In this document: piece by piece, positions 28,113 through 36,333 of the stretch | Numbering within the stretch: the stretch's first letter is position 1 | Layout of the letters: every line of letters begins with the position of its first letter | Source of the DNA: Kineothrix sp. MB12-C1 | GTDB taxonomy: Bacteria; Bacillota; Clostridia; Lachnospirales; Lachnospiraceae | Reading direction: 5' to 3' | DNA length: 64,000 nt | NCBI RefSeq assembly: GCF_030863805.1 | Contig: NZ_CP132957.1 | Location: forward strand, 682,001-746,000 | Program-made: the position numbers and the translations under genes | Notes under the pieces: model-generated | The model's input: only the letters and a program-made list of their open reading frames with translations | What the model was told of the DNA's origin: nothing | The model's database searches: none

Positions 28113-29177
28113 TTATTCGAATCTCATCCAACGCTTTTCTTCACTGCTTTGCTCCGCTAATTCAATAATCCGAATGGTATTACGCGCTTGCTGAGCCGTT
28201 ACTGCAAGTTCCTCCCCTTCCGTCAGCACTCCGTATACATTGCGGTAGAGTTCACGATAATCACCGGCTTCACTTTCTATTATTCCGGTGACATGCAGTC
28301 CTTCTATGTCTGTATTGATTTTTCCATACATTACTTCAGGCTCCAGTCCCCAGTCTTTGCATTCTTTTGGAATCTTCCCATTATTAAGTTCCTCTTCCTG
28401 AATATCTACTCCATATTTTATAAAGGAGCCCTTTCTTCCATGAATGCTGAAATGAGGTGCTGCTTCCCGAATCATCATACCGGATTTCAATGTAACTTTC
28501 TTATCGGGATATCTTAGAATCACTTCAAAACTATCCACAGCCTCGGCATTCTTCCTCTGCACATCAATATATCCGAATACCTCCTCCGGTAAGCCGAATA
28601 AACACTGAGCCTGATCGATCAAATGAGAACCTAGATCATACAATGTTCCCGATGCCTGTGATGCCTTTTGGTATTTCCAGCTAACCCCAGGCTCCGGTCT
28701 GAACTTATCAAAATGAGCTTCGTATTCCACAATTTCTCCCAGCAGATTACTCTTTATTACCTTTTCGACCGTTCTAAAGTCACCATCCCAACGCCGGTTA
28801 TGGTTTACAGTTAATACTTTACCTATCTTCTTTGCAATAGAAATCAGCTCATCGGCTTCCTCACTCGTACAGGTGAATGGTTTCTCCACCAGAACATTCT
28901 TACCGCTTTCCAGCGCTTTCTTAGCGTAGCTGAAATGAACATGGTTCGGAGTCGCTACGATAACTAATTCAATATTCTCATTTCGAAAAATCTCATCGGT
29001 ATCAGCGACTACCTTAGCTTCGGGATAGCGCTTATTAATTAAAGCAATATTTTCAGGCCTGGTTTCATACACCGTATGAAGATGAAATCCAGGAACACTC
29101 GTTAATATGGGGGCATGGAAAACCCGACCACTAAGCCCATATCCGATAAGACCAACGTTAATAATTGTCTGATTCAT
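28113..29177 (-). CDS. Gfo/Idh/MocA family oxidoreductase
   Basis: The 354-residue NAD(P)-dependent dehydrogenase has an N-terminal Rossmann fold (VGLIGYGLSGRVFHAPIL), the catalytic region VEKPFTCTSEEADEL with the conserved Lys, and the C-terminal beta-sheet domain with YDLGSHLIDQA carrying the conserved His. Similar proteins (YdgJ/YvaA type) act on inositol-like or sugar substrates. It is transcribed with deoR (10 bases upstream) and the UPF0303 gene. Confidence 0.92.
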   Translation of the reverse strand: MNQTIINVGLIGYGLSGRVFHAPILTSVPGFHLHTVYETRPENIALINKRYPEAKVVADTDEIFRNENIELVIVATPNHVHFSYAKKALESGKNVLVEKPFTCTSEEADELISIAKKIGKVLTVNHNRRWDGDFRTVEKVIKSNLLGEIVEYEAHFDKFRPEPGVSWKYQKASQASGTLYDLGSHLIDQAQCLFGLPEEVFGYIDVQRKNAEAVDSFEVILRYPDKKVTLKSGMMIREAAPHFSIHGRKGSFIKYGVDIQEEELNNGKIPKECKDWGLEPEVMYGKINTDIEGLHVTGIIESEAGDYRELYRNVYGVLTEGEELAVTAQQARNTIRIIELAEQSSEEKRWMRFE

Positions 29178-29187
29178 TCTAACACTC

Positions 29188-29943
29188 CTATTCTACTATT
29201 ATTGTATTGATTTGATACTTCTTCAGAATCCCGGCGGCTCTCGGAGGAATATCCTTGTCCGAAATAACCGTATTTATCTTTGAAAACTCTGCTACTGTAG
29301 TCAGCCCTACATTTTCAAATTTCGAAGATTCTGAAAGAACAAATACCTTCCGTGCTCTATCACACATTTCTTTTCCAACTTCCGCCCTCATAAAATCACC
29401 ACAAGTAAATCCTAACTGCTCTGAGAAACCATCCATACCGATAAATGCTTTGTCAACAGAAAGATTACTCAATAGAAGCTTTGTAAGAGGACCGACCATA
29501 GCCTCCGCTTCTGCCTGGAAATATCCGCCCAATACCGTAATATGAACGTTACGTCTGTCCTTTAGCATTTTGGGAATATACAGTGAATTGGTTATAATTT
29601 TAACTTCCTTTTGTTCCGTCAGTTCCCTTGCAAACAGTGCATTGGTAGAACCTGCCTCTAGCAATATACAGTCTCCGTCTTCAACGAGCTTCACTGCTTC
29701 CTTCGCTATCTTAAGCTTTTCATTATAACGAAACTGTAATCTCTTCTCTATGGAATCTGAGGAAACTTGAGCAATACCTCCATGAGTACGCCGTAAAACT
29801 CCGCTATTCTCAAGTGCAGAAAGGTCTTTTCGGACAGTGACTTCAGATACATTGAGAAGTGCAGCCAACTCCTTCACTGTGATATTCGGGCGATCAGCAA
29901 AGATAGCAAAAATTTTATCCTGCCGTTCCTTCAACCTTACCAC
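29188..29943 (-). CDS. DeoR/GlpR-family transcriptional regulator
   Basis: The 251-residue protein has an N-terminal DeoR winged helix (NITVKELAALLNVSEVTVRKDL) followed by RRTHGG and the sugar-phosphate isomerase-like sensor domain (EAGSTNALFA). It is probably inactivated by a phosphorylated sugar. It is the first gene of the operon it likely controls. The half-copy of a repeat element lies right in front of its start. Confidence 0.92.
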   Translation of the reverse strand: MVRLKERQDKIFAIFADRPNITVKELAALLNVSEVTVRKDLSALENSGVLRRTHGGIAQVSSDSIEKRLQFRYNEKLKIAKEAVKLVEDGDCILLEAGSTNALFARELTEQKEVKIITNSLYIPKMLKDRRNVHITVLGGYFQAEAEAMVGPLTKLLLSNLSVDKAFIGMDGFSEQLGFTCGDFMRAEVGKEMCDRARKVFVLSESSKFENVGLTTVAEFSKINTVISDKDIPPRAAGILKKYQINTIIVE

Positions 29944-29960
29944 CTCCTTTCGCCCTATAT

Positions 29961-30118
29961 AGGAATACTTGAAGCCCTTGCTGAAAAGGATTTCTTCTCT
30001 GGCTCAGCGTAGTGCTTGGCATAACCAGAGTATGGAAAGCTTTCATACCATCTTTCTTCACAATCTGTATTTATTGTGTATGAAATTTTCACAACTAATC
30101 TGTTTCGCAATTACTTAT
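29961..30118. repeat. Second copy (right half only) of the palindromic repeat element
   Basis: This matches 13650-13805 with scattered changes (GAAGCCCTTGCTGAAAAGGA; GGCTCAGCG; TTATTGTGTATGAAATTTT; CTGTTTCGCAATTA). The left arm of the full element is missing, the break being near its centre of symmetry. It fills the space before the deoR gene, so the promoter of that operon may lie inside it. Confidence 0.8.
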
Positions 30119-30178
30119 ATATTCGATTATACATTTATCTTCATTCAAAATCAATATACTTTCATATGAAACTAATTG

Positions 30179-30541
30179 TTATTCTGCCTTTGTATATAAC
30201 CTCAACCCCACCAATAAACATCCTTGAATATAGGGGATCCTATTTTGTTCCAAATATTCCAATAATGCTTCACTTTCAGCTCCGGGTTGTATCACAACAC
30301 ATTTACACTGCTTCTTACTCTCCTTCATTAGCTCTAACCCTCTTATCGGATTGATACACAAATCGACAATATCGATGTCTTCCGGTATCTCATTGATAGA
30401 ACTCAACTCTTTTCCTACCGCATATACTTTATATCCATGCTCAATTAAACCTTCTTTTATTTTGCAGGCATATTTCTCTTTATTAGTTGTATCTCCAATA
30501 ACAACAAATATATTTTCCTGCATAATCTCCTTTAAATCCAT
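30179..30541 (-). CDS. CoA-binding domain protein (YccU-like)
   Basis: The 120-residue protein is a single CoA_binding_2 Rossmann domain (IFVVIGDTTNKEKYACKIKE ... YKVYAVGKEL), ending in the typical LVGLRLY region. Such proteins bind CoA or a nucleotide but their role is not known. It appears to be a single gene. Confidence 0.75.
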   Translation of the reverse strand: MDLKEIMQENIFVVIGDTTNKEKYACKIKEGLIEHGYKVYAVGKELSSINEIPEDIDIVDLCINPIRGLELMKESKKQCKCVVIQPGAESEALLEYLEQNRIPYIQGCLLVGLRLYTKAE

Positions 30542-30727
30542 CTACGTGCCTCCTCTACAACTGCTTTTTCTCTTTAGTGTAGCCACTATCATATTTAAAT
30601 TCATTGATTTTACTATATCTTAGCAATAAACTTTTTACAAGGTTATAGGAATCATTACATCAAAAGATACGAGGGCTACCATTTAGTAGACTTCATATAT
30701 CTAAATTATAAATTATGAAATTTATTA

Positions 30728-30780
30728 TTGACAAGTACACTTGGCATGAATATTATATAGATAACAAGTATACTTGGCAT
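30728..30780 (+). promoter_or_regulatory. Promoter with two operator copies for the XRE regulator pair
   Basis: TTGACA (30728-30733), a 17-base spacer and TATTAT (30751-30756) form a good promoter. A 17-base element, ACAAGTAYACTTGGCAT, occurs at 30731-30747 (inside the spacer) and again at 30764-30780 (over the start). Its core AAGTATACTT is a perfect palindrome in the second copy. The layout predicts direct self-repression by the XRE protein at 31159. Confidence 0.65.
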
Positions 30781-30828
30781 ATCAATCTATGTTAATTATG
30801 CTATCTTAAATTCTGAAGGGGATATCAT

Positions 30829-31134
30829 ATGAAAAAGGAAGAAATCTTAAAAATGAGCAGAGATGAAAGAAAAGATGAAGGAAAGTTGTACATTCATGCT
30901 TACGGAAGAAAATATGGCGTTTGGGGTATGCTTTTCATATTTATCATTCTTTCTGTTTACCATCTGTATACGGAAACATATGAGGAAATCTATTCGTTAT
31001 TAGCTGTAATCTTCGGATATCTAAGCTGTGAAAGTCTAGGAATATTTGTAATCACCAAAAGGAAAACAGAATTATTCAAAATTATTATCGGCACTGTTGT
31101 TTGTATCACATTTCTAACCCTGGCTTTGCAGTAA
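30829..31134 (+). CDS. Small membrane protein (DUF6442-like) paired with an XRE regulator
   Basis: The 101-residue protein has a charged, helical N-terminus (KKEEILKMSRDERKDEGKL) and three hydrophobic segments. It resembles, from memory, small membrane proteins labelled DUF6442 that are found with XRE regulators. GGGG lies before ATG 30829. It is co-transcribed with the regulator 24 bases downstream. Function unknown; a sensor partner or toxin-like role are both guesses. Confidence 0.7.
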   Translation: MKKEEILKMSRDERKDEGKLYIHAYGRKYGVWGMLFIFIILSVYHLYTETYEEIYSLLAVIFGYLSCESLGIFVITKRKTELFKIIIGTVVCITFLTLALQ

Positions 31135-31158
31135 CCTTTTTAAAATAGGCGGTGAATC

Positions 31159-31365
31159 ATGAATGAACAATTAATTCTAAAAAACAGATTACGGGAAATA
31201 CGTACCAAGCAACATTTATCCCAAAAACAATTGGCCGAGTTAGTAGGTGTTTCAAGAAATACTATTAGTTCTATCGAAACCGGACAATATAATCCTACTG
31301 CAAAACTTGCTTTGATTTTATGTATTGCTTTAGAAACGGATTTTGAAAAGATGTTCTATTTCTAG
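31159..31365 (+). CDS. XRE-family transcriptional regulator (YozG/Cro-like, single domain)
   Basis: The 68-residue protein is one helix-turn-helix (LREIRTKQHLSQKQLAELVG followed by VSRNTISSIETGQYNPTAKL). It has a ribosome site AGGCGGTG. It probably represses its own operon by binding the two AAGTAYACTT elements in the promoter at 30728-30780. It has no sensor domain, so a partner such as the membrane protein may set its activity. Confidence 0.92.
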   Translation: MNEQLILKNRLREIRTKQHLSQKQLAELVGVSRNTISSIETGQYNPTAKLALILCIALETDFEKMFYF

Positions 31366-31405
31366 ATTATATAATAACTGCACATCGGGGAGGTATGAAA
31401 ACTAT

Positions 31406-32053
31406 ATGACTATTTTAATTGCGGATGACGAGATGGACATCCGAAATCTGATAAAAATCAGTCTTGAGGAAAATGGATACGATGTCTTAACAGCACGAAA
31501 CGGCAAGGAGGCATGGGACATCCTGATGTCTCAGAATATAGATTTAGCAATTCTTGACGTCATGATGCCAGTGATGGACGGCTTTAATCTGCTTCGCAAA
31601 ATACGGGAATGCAGCACTATCCCCGTTATCTTTTTGACCGCAAGGACGGAGGACATGGACAAGGTATTAGGACTTGGACTAGGCGCGGACGACTACCTCT
31701 CTAAGCCGTTTTCTGTTGCTGAGTTAATAGCGCGTGTAGGTGCACAGTTACGCCGGAGTAATGAATATCTGCAACCTAGAGAAAAGGTCACTACAAGCAT
31801 TACATATGGAAACCTATCTATCAATAAAGAAAAATGCTGTGTCTTTAAAGATGGAGAACTTATTGAACTCGGCGCAAAGGAGTATAAACTACTTCTGTAT
31901 TTTATGGAAAACCCAGAGCGAGTTTTCACAAAACGGCAGCTTTATCAAGCAGTTTGGGATGATGAATTCTATTATGACGATAACACTGTGATGGTTCATA
32001 TCAGCCGCATCCGAAGTCGGATCGAAGATGAGCCGCACTTGTTTTTGCTGTAG
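31406..32053 (+). pseudogene. OmpR-family response regulator, C-terminus lost by deletion
   Basis: From ATG 31406 (MTILIADDEMDIRN) the product has 215 residues. The receiver domain is intact, with acidic residues DD, phospho-acceptor Asp in AILDVMMPVMDG and Lys in YLSKPFS. The winged helix is complete up to HISRIRSRIEDEP, but the last hairpin with the family's usual G-Y-R/K-F ending is missing and the frame runs into HLFLL and a stop. The sequence after the junction is the membrane segment of the kinase next door. One deletion thus took the end of this gene and the start of the next. DNA binding is probably impaired. Confidence 0.8.
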
Positions 32054-32955
32054 CTGTTGCCGTGTATCTTTTGTTACTCGCCATTCTAACAATGATCTAT
32101 TCCAGAATCACTGCTGCGCAAATTACAGACCCTTTGCAAAAGCTCTGTTATGGTACAAGGCTTTTACGTGAGGGTGATTATTCCGCACGGGTGGATTTGC
32201 ACCTGAAAAATGAGTTTGCTGAGTTGCAGAATACTTTTAACGATATGGCAGCCCGGATCGAGAGTGAGATTTCTCTTCGTAAAAAGTCAGAGGAGGATAG
32301 ACGGCGGTTGATTCTCGATATCTCTCACGACCTCAAGAATCCGCTGTCCAGTATACAGGGGTATACAGAATTACTTATGCAAAAATCTGAATTTCCCGAA
32401 CTAAAGATCATTCATCAAAACAGTCAGAGGGCGAACCGTCTGCTCAATGAGCTATTTGAGCTTTCCAAAATGGACAGCCCGGAGTTTTCCTTAAAGACAG
32501 AAGAAACTGATTTAAGTGAAACCCTCCGCCAGCTATGCGGCGAGCTTGTGCCCCAGTTAGAACAGGCGGGCTTTGAATATGAATTCCATATTCCCGAAGA
32601 CGGTATTTTTGTCCTGCTGGATACAAACCATTTCGGGCGAATCATTCAGAACCTTGCAAGCAATGCGTTACGATATAACTTACAGGGAACAAAAGTTACC
32701 GTAAGTCTGACAGTAAAAAATCATCAAGCAGTAATCGATTTTGGCGATGATGGAATTGGAATTCCTACCCATCTCGTACAGGATATTTTCAAGCCTTTTG
32801 TCCGGGCGGATGATTCCCGCAACTCCGAAACCGGCGGCAGCGGGTTGGGCCTTTCTATTGCGAAGAAAATCGCCGAGGCACACGGAGGCAATTTGACATT
32901 GTCCCAAGGCGGCGATAAGGGCTGTGCCTTTAGAATTACGATTTCTACGATTTAA
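32040..32955 (+). pseudogene. Sensor histidine kinase, N-terminus lost by deletion
   Basis: What remains is the second membrane helix (LVFAVAVAVYLLLLAILTMIYS), a HAMP domain, the phosphoacceptor region (LDISHDLKNPLSSIQGYTE, His), N box (QNLASNALRY) and the ATP lid (DDGIGIP, GGSGLGLSIAKK). The first membrane helix and the sensor domain are gone. The kinase frame runs from the deletion junction with the response regulator; the only start is GTG 32062, without a ribosome site. The catalytic core looks intact, so a constitutive or unregulated product is possible, but loss of function is more likely. Confidence 0.8.
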
Positions 32956-33024
32956 GGTAGATTTAAGATTGGATTAAGCTGTATGACAGATTCGATTGCT
33001 ATGATAGCAATGAGTCTGTCATAC
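32951..33024 (+). promoter_or_regulatory. OmpR-type direct repeats and a large palindrome before the hydrolase gene
   Basis: TTTAAG, TTTAAG and ATTAAG start at 32951, 32962 and 32973, an exact 11-bp period typical of OmpR/PhoB-family sites. The first overlaps the kinase stop codon. A perfect 15-bp inverted repeat follows (AAGCTGTATGACAGA with TCTGTCATACAGCTT), enclosing a smaller one (ATTGCTAT/ATAGCAAT) that contains a -10-like TATGAT. The likely regulated gene is the hydrolase at 33064. Confidence 0.6.
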
Positions 33025-33063
33025 AGCTTATTTGATAACCCATAAAATAATGGAGGCCTTATC

Positions 33064-34269
33064 ATGATTCAAACAATCCTATTTCTTATTATGACCGCAC
33101 TATCCGTCATCGCACTTGCAGGGCTATTGCTCCTGTTAGTACATCGCATCATCGCACGACTCCTCGGCAAGCCGAATCCAAGGCAGATCACACGCCTGAA
33201 AAAGATGGCACTGTTCTTTTCCGGGGTGATGGTTTTTAACCTAATCTTTGTCGCTTTCACACAATTAACTGCATCCACCCCACGCATTATCGACGAGAAT
33301 GGAAACATGCCCGAAAACAGTATTGCAGAACTGACAGGGCTTGAGCTCAACGGCAGAAAACAGTGGGTCAGCCTGAGAGGTTGGGATAAGAGCAAACCTG
33401 TGCTGCTCTTTCTGGCGGGAGGCCCCGGCGGCACGCAGATGGCTGCAGTACGCCATGAGTTGGCAGAACTGGAAAAACACTTTGTCGTTGTGAACTGGGA
33501 TCAGCCCGGTTCCGGCAAATCCTACTATGCCGAGAAAACGAAGGACATCACCGTAGATACCTACCTTCAAGATGGCCGCGCGTTGACGGAGTATTTAAAG
33601 GAACGTTTTTCACAAGAAAAAATATATTTAATAGGCGAATCTTGGGGCAGTGCATTGGGAATTTTCCTGATTGACAAAGATCCTGAATCCTACCACGCCT
33701 TAATCGGCACAGGACAGATGATTGATTTTGTCGAAACCGAATGCATGGACTACGCAAAGGCGATGGAAATCGCTAGAGATAATGGCAATACTGCTCTCAT
33801 AGAACAGCTTGTGGAAAACGGTGAACCGCCCTATTACGGCAAAGATGTCACGTGGAAAAGCGCAGCATACATTAATTACCTAAACAGCTACATGACAAGC
33901 AATCCAAGTATCCAGAACCCCGGTTACAATACCTTACGGGATATCGGTTCTTCCGAATATGGGCTGCTCGATAAAATAAACTATGCCCGCGGCGTTATCA
34001 ATACGTTTGGCCATGTGTACCAGCAGCTTTATGATATCGACATGAGGACGGATTACACCGAACTGAACGTTCCCGTCTACTTCTTTCTGGGGCGGCATGA
34101 TATCAACGCACCTACCGTGCTGGTCGAGGAATACGAGCGGCTACTGAATGCACCCGATAAAAGAATTGTATGGTTTGAACATTCCGGCCACAATCCGTGG
34201 ATCAATGAACGGGAAAGGTTTGTAGATGAGGTATTATCCTGCTTTCTAAAAAGCGAACCGCGGCAATAA
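33064..34269 (+). CDS. Membrane-anchored alpha/beta hydrolase (proline iminopeptidase-like)
   Basis: The 401-residue protein starts with two hydrophobic segments (residues ~2-27 and ~47-70), so the catalytic domain is probably outside the cell, tethered to the membrane. The hydrolase shows the oxyanion motif (FLAGGPGGTQ), the nucleophile elbow (GESWGSALG), the acid region (FFLGRHDINAP) and catalytic His (HSGHNPW). The pattern fits the prolyl aminopeptidase subgroup. It follows the broken two-component pair and has an 11-bp repeat site in front, so it was probably that system's target. GGAGG lies before ATG 33064. Confidence 0.88.
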   Translation: MIQTILFLIMTALSVIALAGLLLLLVHRIIARLLGKPNPRQITRLKKMALFFSGVMVFNLIFVAFTQLTASTPRIIDENGNMPENSIAELTGLELNGRKQWVSLRGWDKSKPVLLFLAGGPGGTQMAAVRHELAELEKHFVVVNWDQPGSGKSYYAEKTKDITVDTYLQDGRALTEYLKERFSQEKIYLIGESWGSALGIFLIDKDPESYHALIGTGQMIDFVETECMDYAKAMEIARDNGNTALIEQLVENGEPPYYGKDVTWKSAAYINYLNSYMTSNPSIQNPGYNTLRDIGSSEYGLLDKINYARGVINTFGHVYQQLYDIDMRTDYTELNVPVYFFLGRHDINAPTVLVEEYERLLNAPDKRIVWFEHSGHNPWINERERFVDEVLSCFLKSEPRQ

Positions 34270-34306
34270 TATGGTATTTTAATGAGGAGTAACTGTACGA
34301 TACACT

Positions 34307-34858
34307 TTATATCTCATCATAAATCAGTGTTAAGATCATCTGCGCCGTTTCCACCATATTAGTGGCGCTGTCCATACTGCATTTCTGTATATAGCTATAT
34401 GCTTCCTCTTCTGTCAGATGGTTCCTTTCCATCAAAAGAAGTTTTGCATTTTTAATATAATTTTCATCCTGCTCGCTACGTATCTTTCCTTTTTTCTTTT
34501 CTTTTTTTAACCTTCGCCCAATTTGACGAAGTTGCATTTCCACGGTATTTATTAACTCAAAAGTACGAATTGGGATTGTCACGGCCATAACGCTTATTTC
34601 TGCAGAACTGACCACACTGGGAGAACCTATGAGCAATAGTTCAAAGAATTCGGGCAAAAGATCGTTCAGTTCTCCATAATACATATCTGGAAGCTTATAG
34701 CTGCTTATAACCAGTCCTGATAGGCCTTTATTGACTTCACTCAGGACTTGAGCGGCGGTCGTACATGCTACGGTATTTTCGAATCCATGCTGAATCAGTA
34801 TTTTCCGTATCTTTTTTGCATCTTCAATTTTCGGTAAAGCGACGATAATGATGCTCAT
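34307..34858 (-). CDS. nitR: ANTAR-domain antiterminator response regulator (NitR-like)
   Basis: The 183-residue protein has a degenerate receiver domain (~1-120; the region around LSGLVISSYKLPDMYYGEL lacks a clear acidic pocket), a coiled linker and a C-terminal ANTAR domain (ENYIKNAKLLLMERNHLTEE ... EAYSYIQKCSMDSATNMVETAQ), which binds RNA stem-loops to prevent termination. It lies 56 bases after glnA on the same strand, as NitR does in Clostridium saccharobutylicum, where glnA-nitR controls nitrogen genes. Candidate RNA targets are the glnN and pyrG leaders at 44021-44230. AGGAGG precedes ATG 34858. Confidence 0.85.
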   Translation of the reverse strand: MSIIIVALPKIEDAKKIRKILIQHGFENTVACTTAAQVLSEVNKGLSGLVISSYKLPDMYYGELNDLLPEFFELLLIGSPSVVSSAEISVMAVTIPIRTFELINTVEMQLRQIGRRLKKEKKKGKIRSEQDENYIKNAKLLLMERNHLTEEEAYSYIQKCSMDSATNMVETAQMILTLIYDEI

Positions 34859-34914
34859 GTACTACCTCCTATTTTATTTATTATTAGACAATTGCAAAAC
34901 TAAATAATCAGCAT

Positions 34915-36246
34915 TTATACACGGTACAAATACTGTTCAATTTCCCATTCAGAAACTTGCTCCATGTATCTTTCCCACTCTTTCTGCTTAGCTTTCAGGT
35001 AGCAGTTTACAAAAGTCTCCCCCAGAACAGCTTTTATAAGCGGATCTTTGGCGAATTCATCCAGAGCCTCGCTCAGATTTTCCGGCAGAGTATCGATACC
35101 TGCCTGCTTCTTTTCTTCTTTTGAGAATCTTCGAATATTCTCTTTCAGCTCCTTAGTTATCCGCATATTCTTTTCTATTCCATCCAGACCTGCTGCCAGA
35201 CATAAAGCAAATACCAGATATGGATTCGATGCGGAATCCGGGCTTCTCAGTTCCAATCTTGCCCCCTCTTCCCTCTGTGTCTGTACGCGAACGAGTGCCG
35301 TACGCTGCTTCGTTGACCAAGTAATATCAGAAGGTGCTTCGAATCCCGGTGCCAGTCTTTTATACGAGTTCACAAGAGGGTTACACACCGCAGTCATTCC
35401 TTTAATATGTGCCAGAATCCCTGCCATAAAGGAATACCCTTCTTTACTCAATCCAATCTCATCTTCGGCGTCTGATAAAATATTTTTTCCATCTTTCATA
35501 AGATACATATTGATATGCATACCGGAACCATTTACTCCTGCTTTGGGCTTTGGCATGAAGGTAGCGTGAAGGCCGTGTCTCTTAGCAATAGTACGCACTG
35601 CCACCTTGAAGGTCATTACTTTATCGGCTGTCTCTCGTACATCGGAAAATTGAAAATCAATTTCTTGCTGTCCCGGAGCGATCTCATGATGAGATGATTC
35701 GATTTCATATCCCATTTCTTCCAGTGTCAGCACCATATCTCTTCTGGCATTTTCACCCAAATCAACCGGGCTTAAATCCATATATCCTGCTTTTTCATGA
35801 GTTGTTGTTGTCGGCATTCCATTATCATCCGTATGAAAAAGGAAAAATTCACACTCCGGGTTTACCATCAACGTATATCCTGCACTCACAGCTTTTGCCA
35901 CAACCTGGTCGAGAATGAAACGCGGGCTCTCCTTATAAGCTGTACCGTCTTCCTGATAGATATCACAGATAAATCGGGCAACCTTCCCTTGTTGCGGCCG
36001 CCACGGTAGAATCGTAAAGGTTGACAGATCCGGATGCAGATACATATCAACTTCCTCATCGCGTATAGATCCTCCGATGGAGGACGCATCTATGACACAG
36101 CGGTTATCCATAGCCTTCTCCAGTTTAGTGGAGGGAATCGCAATGTTTTTTAACGTACCGAACATATCCGTAAACTGCAGGCGGATAAATTCCACATCCT
36201 CTTCCTCAGCCATACGCAGTATTGCTTCTCTCGTATAGTTCTCCAT
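34915..36246 (-). CDS. glnA: Glutamine synthetase type I
   Basis: This enzyme makes glutamine from glutamate, ammonia and ATP. From ATG 36246, with AGAGGAG eight bases upstream, it has 443 residues, the length of the short GSI-alpha type found in Firmicutes, which is controlled by feedback rather than adenylylation. Metal- and substrate-binding regions are visible (NPECEFFLF, HHEIAPGQQEIDF, NGSGMHINMYL, RLAPGFEAPS). It has its own near-perfect promoter and is followed by nitR. A second, unrelated type III enzyme is encoded at 44281. Confidence 0.97.
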   Translation of the reverse strand: MENYTREAILRMAEEEDVEFIRLQFTDMFGTLKNIAIPSTKLEKAMDNRCVIDASSIGGSIRDEEVDMYLHPDLSTFTILPWRPQQGKVARFICDIYQEDGTAYKESPRFILDQVVAKAVSAGYTLMVNPECEFFLFHTDDNGMPTTTTHEKAGYMDLSPVDLGENARRDMVLTLEEMGYEIESSHHEIAPGQQEIDFQFSDVRETADKVMTFKVAVRTIAKRHGLHATFMPKPKAGVNGSGMHINMYLMKDGKNILSDAEDEIGLSKEGYSFMAGILAHIKGMTAVCNPLVNSYKRLAPGFEAPSDITWSTKQRTALVRVQTQREEGARLELRSPDSASNPYLVFALCLAAGLDGIEKNMRITKELKENIRRFSKEEKKQAGIDTLPENLSEALDEFAKDPLIKAVLGETFVNCYLKAKQKEWERYMEQVSEWEIEQYLYRV

Positions 36247-36286
36247 TGTATTATCTCCTCTCTTAATACCATAAAATTTTGGTTGC

Positions 36287-36315
36287 ATTATAGCAATGGA
36301 CTTTCATATTGTCAA
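36287..36315 (-). promoter_or_regulatory. Consensus sigma-A promoter of glnA
   Basis: TTGACA (36315-36310) and TATAAT (36292-36287) are separated by exactly 17 bases. The predicted 5' leader is only about 35 bases and holds no terminator hairpin, unlike glnN and pyrG. Confidence 0.85.
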
Positions 36316-36333
36316 TAGAATCGCTCTAGAAGT

